A program made the position numbers and the translations under genes. The notes beneath the pieces were generated by a model, which was not told the origin of the DNA, did not search any database, and saw only the letters and a list, made by a program, of their open reading frames with translations. 64,000 nucleotides of DNA from Agriotes lineatus (Eukaryota > Arthropoda > Insecta > Coleoptera > Elateridae), in assembly GCA_940337035.1 (NCBI GenBank), contig CALNHX010002995.1:1-64000 (forward strand), written 5' to 3'. Positions 40,323 to 51,400 of the stretch are shown here, in pieces. The stretch's first letter is position 1, and each line of letters begins with the position of its first letter.

Positions 40323-40576
40323 AACACATAACTCCAATTTTTTAGATGCAGGAAAGTTTAACCATTAGTAATATATGGTTAGATTGATTCCAAATACACT
40401 GTTGCAAAACCTATTAACACTGCTGTCAATTCTTAGCCAGTAATTGAACAACTGTTACTGTAGACGCGCTTACTCTGGCAATAATTATAATATTTAGGTC
40501 AACAGTAGCCATAATAGTAGTACAATAATTATCCACGTAGTTAATATTTACTGCAAAACGTGGTTTTCAAACGTTT
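40305..40576 (+). repeat. First satellite 2 monomer (edge copy, 272 bp)
   Basis: It begins at the junction and is slightly diverged at its left end: AAACACATAACTCC near 40323 where other type A copies have AAACATTTAAACTCC. It shares the rare TTTAACCATTAG variant (near 40359) with a monomer near 46089, so it derives from the same lineage as the interior of the array. Confidence 0.8.
40533..40563. repeat. Inverted repeat within the satellite 2 monomer (example)
   Basis: CCACGT (40533-40538) and ACGTGG (40558-40563) are perfect reverse complements separated by 19 bases. The arrangement recurs in nearly every monomer. Variants such as CCACGA with CCGTGG in type C still leave five pairable bases (CCACG/CGTGG). 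It could form a small hairpin or be a dyad binding site; neither is shown. Confidence 0.65.
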
Positions 40577-40751
40577 TAAAGTACCTAAATGCTAAACATT
40601 TAAACTCCAATTTTTTAGATGCAGGAAAGTTTAAACATTAGTAATATATGGTTAGATTGATTCCAAATACACTATTGCAAAACCTATTAACACTGCTGTC
40701 AACTCTTAGCCAGTAATTGAACAACTGTTACTGTAGACGCGCCTACTCTGG

Positions 40752-40805
40752 CAATAATTATAATATTTAGGTCAACAGTAGCCATAATAGTAGTACAATA
40801 ATTAT
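40752..40805 (+). repeat. Internal 10-bp direct repeat of the monomer (example)
   Basis: CAATAATTAT occurs at 40752 and again at 40796, 44 bp apart, inside a single monomer. The pair is present in most monomers. It contains the self-complementary ATAATTAT. Confidence 0.6.
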
Positions 40806-40849
40806 CCACGTAGTTAATATTTACTGCAAAACGTGGTTTTCAAACGTTT

Positions 40850-41870
40850 TAAAGTACCTAAATGCTAAACATTTAAACTTCAATATTTTAGATGCAGGAA
40901 AATTTAAACATTAGTAATATATGATTAGATTGATTCCAAATACACTATTGCAAAACCTATTAACACTGCTGTCAATTCTAATCAGGAATTAAACAACTGT
41001 TAGTGTAGACGCGCTTACTCTGGCAATAATTATAATATTTTGGACAACTGTAGCCATAATAGTAGTACAATAATTATCCACGTAGTTAATATTTATTGCA
41101 AAACGTGGTTTTCAGACATTTTAATGTAACTAAATGGTAAACTTTTAAACTTGAATTTTTTAGATGCAGGAAAATTTAAACATTAGTTATATATGGTTAG
41201 ATTGATTCCAAATATACTATTGCAAAGTCTATTAACACTGCTGTCAATTCTTAGCCAATAATTCAACAACTGTTAGTGTAGACGCGCTTACTCTGGCAAT
41301 AATTATAATATTTTGGTCAACAGTAGCCATAATAGTAGTACAATAATTATCCATGTAGTCATTATTTACTGCAAAACGTGGTTTTCAGACGTTTTAACGT
41401 ACCTAAATGCAAAACTTTGAAACTTGAACTTTTTAGATGCAGGAAAATTTAAACATTAGTAATATATGGTTAGATTGATTCCAAATATACTATTGCAAAA
41501 CCTATTAACCCTGCTGTCAATTCTTAGCCAGTAATTGAACAACTGTTACTGTAGACGCGCTTACTCTGGCAATAATTATAATATTTAGGTCAACAGTAGC
41601 CATAATAGTAGTACAATAATTATCCACGTAATTAATATTTACAGCAAAACGTGGTTTTCAAACGTTTTAAAGTACCTAAATGCTAAACATTTAAACTCCA
41701 ATTTTTTAGATGCAGGAAAGTTTAAACATTAGTAATATATGGTTAGATTGATTCCAAATACACTATTGCAAAACCTATTAACACTGCTGTCAATTCTTAG
41801 CCAGTAATTGAACAACTGTTACTGTAGACGCGCTTACTCTGGCAATAATTATAATATTTAGGTCAACAGT
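40850..41870 (+). repeat. ~6.0-kb duplication, left copy
   Basis: Variants TTCAATATTTTAG, CTAATCAGGAATT (40978), GTAACTAAATGGTAAAC (near 41127) and GCAAAACTTTGAAAC (near 41410) occur in the same order at an offset of 6002 bp (22 monomers), beginning at 46852. A weaker third occurrence starts with CTAATCAGGAATT at 52689. Confidence 0.82.
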
Positions 41871-41940
41871 AGCCATAATAGTAGTACAATAATTATCCAC
41901 GTAGTTAATATTTACTGCAAAACGTGGTTTTCAGACGTTT

Positions 41941-42758
41941 TAATGTACCTAAATGCTAAACTTTTAAACTTGATTTTTTTAGATGCAGGAAAATTAAACA
42001 TTAGTAATATATGTTTAGATTGATTCCAAATATACTATTGCAAAACCTATTACCACTGCTGTCAATTCTAAGCCAGTAATTGAACAACTGTTACTGTAGA
42101 CGCGCTTACTCTGGCAATAATTATAATATTTTTGACAACTGTAGACATAATAGTTGTACAATAATTATCCACGTAGTTGATATTTATTGCAAAACGTGGT
42201 TTTCAGACGTTTTAACGTACCTAAATGCTAAACTTTTAAACTTGAATTTTTTTGATGCAGGAAAATTTAAACATTAGTAATATATGTTTACATTGATTCC
42301 AAATATACTATTGCAAAACTTATTACCACTGCTGTCAATTCTTAGCCAGTAATTGAACAACTGTTAGTGTAGACGCGCTTACTCTGGCAATAATTATAAT
42401 ATTTTGGACAACTGTAGACATAATAGTAGTACAATAATTATCCACGTAGTTGATATTTATTGCAAAACGTGGTTTTCAGACGTTTTAATGTACCTAAATG
42501 CTAAACTTTTAAACTTGAATTTTTTTGATGCAGGAAAATTTAAACATTAGTAATATATGTTTACATTGATTCCAAATATACTATTGCAAAACTTATTACC
42601 ACTGCTGTCAATTCTTAGCCAGTAATTGAACAACTGTTAGTGTAGACGCGCTTACTCTGGCAATAATTATAATATTTTGGACAACTGTAGCCATAATAGT
42701 AGTACAATAATTATCCACGTAGTTGATATTTATTGCAAAACGTGGTTTTCAGACGTTT
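41941..42758 (+). repeat. Type B block, 3 monomers
   Basis: Monomers starting at 41941, 42213 and about 42486 carry the type B variants: TAATGTACC (or TAACGTACC), CTTTTAAACTTG, TTTTTTTGATGCAGG, ATGTTTACATTG and AACTTATTACCAC. The first monomer of the block has a one-T variant with GAAAATTAAAC. Confidence 0.8.
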
Positions 42759-43577
42759 TAATGTACCTAAATGCTAAACATTTAAACTCCAATTTTTTAG
42801 ATGCAGGAAAATTTAAACATTAGTAATATATGGTTAGATTGATTCCAAATACACTATTGCAAAACCTATTAACACTGCTGTCAATTCTTAGCCAGTAATT
42901 GAACAACTGTTACTGTAGACGCGCTTACTCTGGCAATAATTATAATATTTAGGTCAACAGTAGCCATAATAGTAGTACAATAATTATCCACGTAGTTAAT
43001 ATTTACTGCAAAACGTGGTTTTCAAACGTTTTAAAGTACCTAAATGCTAAACATTTAAACTCCAATTTTTTAGATGCAGGAAAGTTTAAACATTAGTAAT
43101 ATATGGTTAGATTGATTCCAAATACACTATTGCAAAACCTATTAACACTGCTGTCAACTCTTAGCCAGTAATTGAACAACTGTTACTGTAGACGCGCCTA
43201 CTCTGGCAATAATTATAATATTTAGGTCAACAGTAGCCATAATAGTAGTACAATAATTATCCACGTAGTTAATATTTACTGCAAAACGTGGTTTTCAAAC
43301 GTTTTAAAGTACCTAAATGCTAAACATTTAAACTCCAATTTTTTAGATGCAGGAAAGTTTAAACATTAGTAATATATGGTTAGATTGATTCCAAATACAC
43401 TATTGCAAAACCTATTAACACTGCTGTCAACTCTTAGCCAGTAATTGAACAACTGTTACTGTAGACGCGCCTACTCTGGCAATAATTATAATATTTAGGT
43501 CAACAGTAGCCATAATAGTAGTACAATAATTATCCACGTAGTTAATATTTACTGCAAAACGTGGTTTTCAGACGTTT
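42759..43577 (+). repeat. Type A block, 3 monomers
   Basis: Monomers start at 42759, 43032 and 43305. Type A variants are CATTTAAACTCC, GGAAAGTTTAAAC, CCAAATACAC and ATATTTAGGTC. Two of the three share CAACTCTTAGCC and GCGCCTACTC, variants repeated in the next type A block. Confidence 0.8.
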
Positions 43578-44668
43578 TAATGTACCTAAATGCTAAACTT
43601 TTAAACTTGATTTTTTTAGATGCAGGAAAATTAAACATTAGTAATATATGTTTAGATTGATTCCAAATATACTATTGCAAAACCTATTACCACTGCTGTC
43701 AATTCTAAGCCAGTAATTGAACAACTGTTACTGTAGACGCGCTTACTCTGGCAATAATTATAATATTTTTGACAACTGTAGACATAATAGTTGTACAATA
43801 ATTATCCACGTAGTTGATATTTATTGCAAAACGTGGTTTTCAGACGTTTTAACGTACCTAAATGCTAAACTTTTAAACTTGAATTTTTTTGATGCAGGAA
43901 AATTTAAACATTAGTAATATATGTTTACATTGATTCCAAATATACTATTGCAAAACTTATTACCACTGCTGTCAATTCTTAGCCAGTAATTGAACAACTG
44001 TTAGTGTAGACGCGCTTACTCTGGCAATAATTATAATATTTTGGACAACTGTAGACATAATAGTAGTACAATAATTATCCACGTAGTTGATATTTATTGC
44101 AAAACGTGGTTTTCAGACGTTTTAATGTACCTAAATGCTAAACTTTTAAACTTGAATTTTTTTGATGCAGGAAAATTTAAACATTAGTAATATATGTTTA
44201 CATTGATTCCAAATATACTATTGCAAAACTTATTACCACTGCTGTCAATTCTTAGCCAGTAATTGAACAACTGTTAGTGTAGACGCGCTTACTCTGGCAA
44301 TAATTATAATATTTTGGACAACTGTAGACATAATAGTAGTACAATAATTATCCACGTAGTTGATATTTATTGCAAAACGTGGTTTTCAGACGTTTTAATG
44401 TACCTAAATGCTAAACTTTTAAACTTGAATTTTTTTGATGCAGGAAAATTTAAACATTAGTAATATATGTTTACATTGATTCCAAATATACTATTGCAAA
44501 ACTTATTACCACTGCTGTCAATTCTTAGCCAGTAATTGAACAACTGTTAGTGTAGACGCGCTTACTCTGGCAATAATTATAATATTTTGGACAACTGTAG
44601 CCATAATAGTAGTACAATAATTATCCACGTAGTTGATATTTATTGCAAAACGTGGTTTTCAGACGTTT
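43578..44668 (+). repeat. Type B block, 4 monomers
   Basis: It matches the 41941 block at an offset of 1637 bp (six monomers), then carries one extra type B monomer. Starts are 43578, about 43850, about 44123 and 44396. The extra monomer shows unit-by-unit copy-number change within the HOR. Confidence 0.82.
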
Positions 44669-45487
44669 TAATGTACCTAAATGCTAAACATTTAAACTCC
44701 AATTTTTTAGATGCAGGAAAGTTTAAACATTAGTAATATATGGTTAGATTGATTCCAAATACACTATTGCAAAACCTATTAACACTGCTGTCAATTCTTA
44801 GCCAGTAATTGAACAACTGTTACTGTAGACGCGCTTACTCTGGCAATAATTATAATATTTAGGTCAACAGTAGCCATAATAGTAGTACAATAATTATCCA
44901 CGTAGTTAATATTTACTGCAAAACGTGGTTTTCAAACGTTTTAAAGTACCTAAATGCTAAACATTTAAACTCCAATTTTTTAGATGCAGGAAAGTTTAAA
45001 CATTAGTAATATATGGTTAGATTGATTCCAAATACACTATTGCAAAACCTATTAACACTGCTGTCAACTCTTAGCCAGTAATTGAACAACTGTTACTGTA
45101 GACGCGCCTACTCTGGCAATAATTATAATATTTAGGTCAACAGTAGCCATAATAGTAGTACAATAATTATCCACGTAGTTAATATTTACTGCAAAACGTG
45201 GTTTTCAAACGTTTTAAAGTACCTAAATGCTAAACATTTAAACTCCAATTTTTTAGATGCAGGAAAGTTTAAACATTAGTAATATATGGTTAGATTGATT
45301 CCAAATACACTATTGCAAAACCTATTAACACTGCTGTCAACTCTTAGCCAGTAATTGAACAACTGTTACTGTAGACGCGCCTACTCTGGCAATAATTATA
45401 ATATTTAGGTCAACAGTAGCCATAATAGTAGTACAATAATTATCCACGTGGTTGATATTTATTGCAAAACGTGGTTTTCAGACGTTT
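44669..45487 (+). repeat. Type A block, 3 monomers
   Basis: It repeats the 42759-43577 block at an offset of 1910 bp (seven monomers). Its last monomer changes to type B character inside the unit: after type A variants, a CCACGTGGTTGATATTT segment at 45444 carries the GATATTTATTGC variant of type B. Confidence 0.8.
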
Positions 45488-46033
45488 TAATGTACCTAAA
45501 TGCTAAACTTTTAAACTTGAATTTTTTTGATGCAGGAAAATTTAAACATTAGTAATATATGTTTACATTGATTCCAAATATACTATTGCAAAACTTATTA
45601 CCACTGCTGTCAATTCTTAGCCAGTAATTGAACAACTGTTAGTGTAGACGCGCTTACTCTGGCAATAATTATAATATTTTGGACAACTGTAGACATAATA
45701 GTAGTACAATAATTATCCACGTAGTTGATATTTATTGCAAAACGTGGTTTTCAGACGTTTTAATGTACCTAAATGCTAAACTTTTAAACTTGAATTTTTT
45801 TGATGCAGGAAAACTTAAACATTAGTAATATATGTTTACATTGATTCCAAATATACTATTGCAAAACTTATTACCACTGCTGTCAATTCTTAGCCAGTAA
45901 TTGAACAACTGTTAGTGTAGACGCGCTTACTCTGGCAATAATTATAATATTTTGGACAACTGTAGCCATAATAGTAGTACAATAATTATCCACGTAGTTG
46001 ATATTTATTGCAAAACGTGGTTTTCAGACGTTT
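45488..46033 (+). repeat. Type B block, 2 monomers
   Basis: Only two type B monomers (starts 45488 and about 45760) separate two type A blocks here, compared with three and four in the earlier blocks. The leading B variant with GAAAATTAAAC is missing, consistent with the hybrid monomer just upstream. Confidence 0.8.
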
Positions 46034-46851
46034 TAATGTACCTAAATGCTAAACATTTAAACTCCAATTTTTTAGATGCAGGAAAGTTTAACCATTAGTA
46101 ATATATGGTTAGATTGATTCCAAATAAACTATTGCAAAACCTATTAACACTGCTGTCAATTCTTAGCCAGTAATTGAACAACTGTTCCTGTAGACGCGCT
46201 TACTCTGGCAATAATTATAATATTTAGGTCAACAGTAGCCATAATAGTAGTACAATAATTATCCACGTAGTTAATATTTACTGCAAAACGTGGTTTTCAA
46301 ACGTTTTAAAGTACCTAAATGCTAAACATTTAAACTCCAATTTTTTAGATGCAGGAAAGTTTAAACATTAGTAATATATGGTTAGATTGATTCCAAATAC
46401 ACTATTGCAAAACCTATTAACACTGCTGTCAACTCTTAGCCAGTAATTGAACAACTGTTACTGTAGACGCGCCTACTCTGGCAATAATTATAATATTTAG
46501 GTCAACAGTAGCCATAATAGTAGTACAATAATTATCCACGTAGTTAATATTTACTGCAAAACGTGGTTTTCAGACGTTTTAATGTACCTAAATGCTAAAC
46601 TTTTAAACTTGAATTTTTTAGATGCAGGAAAATTAAACATTAGTAATATATGTTTAGATTGATTCCAAATATACTATTGCAAAACCTATTACCACTGCTG
46701 TCAATTCTTAACCAGTAATTGAACAACTGTTAGTGTAGACGCGCTTACTCTGGCAATAATTATAATATTTAGGTCAACAGTAGCCATAATAGTAGTACAA
46801 TAATTATACACGTAGTTAATATTTACTGCAAAACGTGGTTTTCAAATGTTT
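46034..46851 (+). repeat. Two type A monomers and one B-like monomer
   Basis: Monomers at 46034 and about 46307 are type A and correspond to 40305 and 40577; both 46034 and 40305 carry TTTAACCATTAG. A B-like monomer near 46580 has no counterpart at the left edge, and this raises the offset from 5730 to 6002 bp. Confidence 0.75.
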
Positions 46852-47870
46852 TAAAGTACCTAAATGCTAAACATTTAAACTTCAATATTTTAGATGCAGG
46901 AAAATTTAAACATTAGTAATATATGATTAGATTGATTCCAAATACACTATTGCAAAACCTATTAACACTGCTGTCAATTCTAATCAGGAATTAAACAACT
47001 GTTAGTGTAGACGCGCTTACTCTGGCAATAATTATAATATTTTGGACAACTGTAGCCATAATAGTAGTACAATAATTATCCACGTAGTTAATATTTATTG
47101 CAAAACGTGGTTTTCAGACATTTTAATGTAACTAAATGGTAAACTTTTAAACTTGAATTTTTTAGATGCAGGAAAATTTAAACATTAGTTATATATGGTT
47201 AGATTGATTCCAAATATACTATTGCAAAGTCTATTAACACTGCTGTCAATTCTTAGCCAATAATTCAACAACTGTTAGTGTAGACGCGCTTACTCTGGCA
47301 ATAATTATAATATTTTGGTCAACAGTAGCCATAATAGTAGTACAATAATTATCCATGTAGTCATTATTTACTGCAAAACGTGGTTTTCAGACGTTTTAAC
47401 GTACCTAAATGCAAAACTTTGAAACTTGAACTTTTTAGATGCAGGAAAATTTAAACATTAGTAATATATGGTTAGATTGATTCCAAATATACTATTGCAA
47501 AACCTATTAACACTGCTGTCAATTCTTAGCCAGTAATTGAACAACTGTTACTGTAGACGCGCTTACTCTGGCAATAATTATAATATTTAGGTCAACAGTA
47601 GCCATAATAGTAGTACAATAATTATCCACGTAATTAATATTTACAGCAAAACGTGGTTTTCAAACGTTTTAAAGTACCTAAATGCTAAACATTTAAACTC
47701 CAATTTTTTAGATGCAGGAAAGTTTAAACATTAGTAATATATGGTTAGATTGATTCCAAATACACTATTGCAAAACCTATTAACACTGCTGTCAATTCTT
47801 AGCCAGTAATTGAACAACTGTTACTGTAGACGCGCTTACTCTAGCAATAATTATAATATTTTGGCCAACT
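46852..47870 (+). repeat. ~6.0-kb duplication, right copy
   Basis: It follows 40850-41870 at 6002 bp with all the diagnostic variants, including CTAATCAGGAATT at 46980 and CCATGTAGTCATTATTT near 47353. It diverges near 47841, where TCTAGCAATAATT and ATATTTTGGCCAAC replace the left-copy sequence. Confidence 0.82.
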
Positions 47871-50800
47871 GTAGCAATAATAGTAGTATAATAATTATCC
47901 ACGTAGTTAATATTTACTGCAAAACGTGGTTTTCAGACGTTTTAATGTACCTAAATGCTAAACTTTTAAACTTGATTTTTTTAGATGCAGGAAAATTAAA
48001 CATTAGTAATATATGTTTAGATTGATTCCAAATATACTATTGCAAAACCTATTACCACTGCTGTCAATTCTAAGCCAGTAATTGAACAACTGTTACTGTA
48101 GACGCGCTTACTCTGGCAATAATTATAATATTTTGGACAACTGTAGACATAATAGTTGTACAATAATTATCCACGTAGTTGATATTTATTGCAAAACGTG
48201 GTTTTCAGACGTTTTAATGTACCTAAATGCTAAACTTTTAAACTTGAATTTTTTTGATGCAGGAAAATTTAAACATTAGTAATATATGTTTACATTGATT
48301 CCAAATATACTATTGCAAAACTTATTACCACTGCTGTCAATTCTTAGCCAGTAATTGAACAACTGTTAGTGTAGACGCGCTTACTCTGGCAATAATTATA
48401 ATATTTTGGACAACTGTAGCCATAATAGTAGTACAATAATTATCCACGTAGTTGATATTTATTGCAAAACGTGGTTTTCAGACGTTTTAATGTACCTAAA
48501 TGCTAAACTTTTAAACTTGAATTTTTTTGATGCAGGAAAATTTAAACATTAGTAATATATGTTTACATTGATTCCAAATATACTATTGCAAAACTTATTA
48601 CCACTGCTGTCAATTCTTAGCCAGTAATTGAACAACTGTTAGTGTAGACGCGCTTACTCTGGCAATAATTATAATATTTTGGTCAACAGTAGCGATAATA
48701 GTAGTACAATAATTATCCACGTAGTTATTATTTACTGCAAAACGTGTTTTCAGACGTTTTAACGTACCTAAATGCAAAACTTTTAAACTTGAACTTTTTA
48801 GATGCAGGAAAATTTAAACATTTGTAATATATGATTATATTGATTCCAAATATACTATTGCAAAACCTATTAACACTGCTGTCAATTCTTAGCCAGTAAT
48901 TGAACAACTGTTACTGTAGACGCGCTTACTCTGGCAATAATTATAATATTTAGGTCAACAGAAGCCATAATAGTAGTACAATAATTATCCACGTAGTTAA
49001 TATTTGCTGCAAAACGTGGTTTTCAAACGTTTTAAAGTACCTAAATGCTAAACATTTAAAGTCCAATTTTTTAGATGCAGGAAAATTTAAACATTACTAA
49101 TATAAGGTTAGATTGATTCCAAATATACTATTGCAAAACCTATTAACACTGCTGTCAATTCTTAGCCAGTAATTGAACAACTGTTACTGTAGACGCGCTT
49201 ACTCTGGCAATAATTATAATATTTAGGTCAACAGTAGCCATAATAGTAGTACAATCATTATCCACGTAGTTGATATTTACTGCAAAACGTGGTTTTCAAA
49301 CGTTTTAAAGTACCTAAATGCTAAACATTTAAACTCCAATTTTTTAGATGCAGGAAAATTTAAACATTAGTAATATATGGTTAGATTGATCCCAAATACA
49401 CTATTGCAAAACCTATTAACACTGCTGTTAATTCTTAGCCAGGAATTAAACGACTGTTAGTGTAGACGCGCTTACTCTGGCAATAATTATAATAGTTAGG
49501 TCAACAGTAGCCATAATAGTAGTACAATAATTATCCACGTAGTTAATATTTACTGCAAAACGTGGTTTTCAAACGTTTTAAAGTACCTAAATGCTAAACA
49601 TTTAAACTCCAATTTTTTAGATGCAGGAAAGTTTGAACATTAGTAATATATGGTTAGATTGATTCCAAATACACTATTGCAAAACCTATTAACACTGCTG
49701 TCAATTCTTAGAAAGGAATTAAACAACTGTTAGTGTAGACGCGCTTACTCTAGCAATAATTATAATATTTTGGCCAACTGTAGCCATAATAGTAGTATAA
49801 TAATTATCCACGTAGTTAATATTTACTGCAAAACGTGGTTTTCAGACGTTTTAATGTACCTAAATGCTAAACTTTTAAACTTGAATTTTTTAGATGCAGG
49901 AAAATTTAAACATTAGTAATATATGTTTAGATTGATTCCAAATATACTATTGCAAAACCTATTACCACTGCTGTCAATTCTTAGCCAGTAATTGAACAAC
50001 TGTTACTGTAGACGCGCTTACTCTGGCAATAATTATAATATTTTGGACAACTGTAGCCATAATAGTAGTACAATAATTATCCACGTAGTTGATATTTATT
50101 GCAAAACGTGGTTTTCAGACGTTTTAATGTACCTAAATGCTAAACTTTTAAACTTGAATTTTTTTGATGCAGGAAAATTTAAACACTAGTAATATATGTT
50201 TACATTGATTCCAAATATACTATTGCAAAACTTATTACCACTGCTGTCAATTCTTAGCCAGTAATTAAACAACTGTTAGTGTAGACGCGCTTACTCTGGC
50301 AATAATTATAATATTTTGGTCAACCGTAGCCATAATAGTAGTACAATAATTATCCATGTAGTTAATATTTACTGCAAAACGTGGTTTTCAGACGTTTTAA
50401 CGTACCTAAATGCTAAACTTTTAAACTTGAATTTTTTAGATGCAGGAAAATTTAACATTAGTAATATATGTTTAGATTGATTCCAAATATACTATTGCAA
50501 AACTTATTACCACTGCTGTCAATTCTTAGCCAGTAATTGAACAACTGTTACTGTAGACGCGCTTACTCTAGCAATAATTATAATATTTTGGTCATCTGTA
50601 GCCATAATAATAGTACAATAATTATCCACGTAGCTAATATTTACTGCAAAACGTGGGTTTCAAACGTTTTAAAGTACCTAAATGCTAAACTTTTAAACTT
50701 GAATTTTTTAGATGCAGGAAAATTTATATAGTAATATAAAGTTAGATTGATTCAAAATATACTATTGCAAAACCTATTAACACTGCTGTCAATTCTTAGC

Positions 50801-51400
50801 CAGTAATTGACCAACTGTTAGTGTAGACGCGCTTACTCTGGCAATAATTATAATATTTAGGTCAACAGTAGCCATAATAGTAGTACAATAATTATCCACG
50901 TAGTTAATATTTACTGCAAAACGTGGGTTTCAAACGTTTTAAAGTACCTAAATGCTAAACTTTTAAACTTGAATTTTTTAGATGCAGGAAAATTTAAATA
51001 GTAATATAAAGTTAGATTGATTCGAAATATACTATTGCAAAACCTATTAACACTGCTGTCAATTCTTAGCCAGTAATTGAACAACTGTTACTGTAGACGC
51101 GCTTAATCTGGCAATAATTATAATATTTAGGTCAACAGTAGTAGTACAATAATTATCCACGTAGTTAATATTTACTGCAAAACGTGGTTTTCAGACGTTT
51201 TAACGTACCTAAATGCTAAACTCTTAAACTTGAATTTTTTAGATGCTGGAAAATTTAAACATTAGTAATATATGGTTAGATTGATTCCAAATATACTATT
51301 GCAAAACCTATTAACACTGCTGTCAATTCTCAGCCAGTAATTGAACAACTGTTACTGTAGACGCGCCTACTCTGGCAATAATTATATTATTTTGGGCAAC
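47810..51400 (+). repeat. ~7.34-kb duplication, left copy
   Basis: Markers recur to the right at 7343-7346 bp (27 monomers). Examples are the TTTTGGCCAAC monomer (47810 to 55156), a shared small deletion AACGTGTTTTCAG (48751 to 56096), TAATAGTTAGGTC (near 49490 to 56833) and GATTCGAAATATAC (near 51021 to 58364). About one monomer is deleted in the right copy between these last markers, then compensated. Confidence 0.82.

Noticed and set aside
42080..42277. 65-codon frames in satellite 2 (also at 43717, 48082, 49992, 57335, 62789) as small genes
   Set aside because: They begin at TTG rather than ATG, lie in an ordinary monomer position, and are closed by TAG in most other monomers (TGTTAGTG in place of TGTTACTG). 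They are explained by the satellite sequence.
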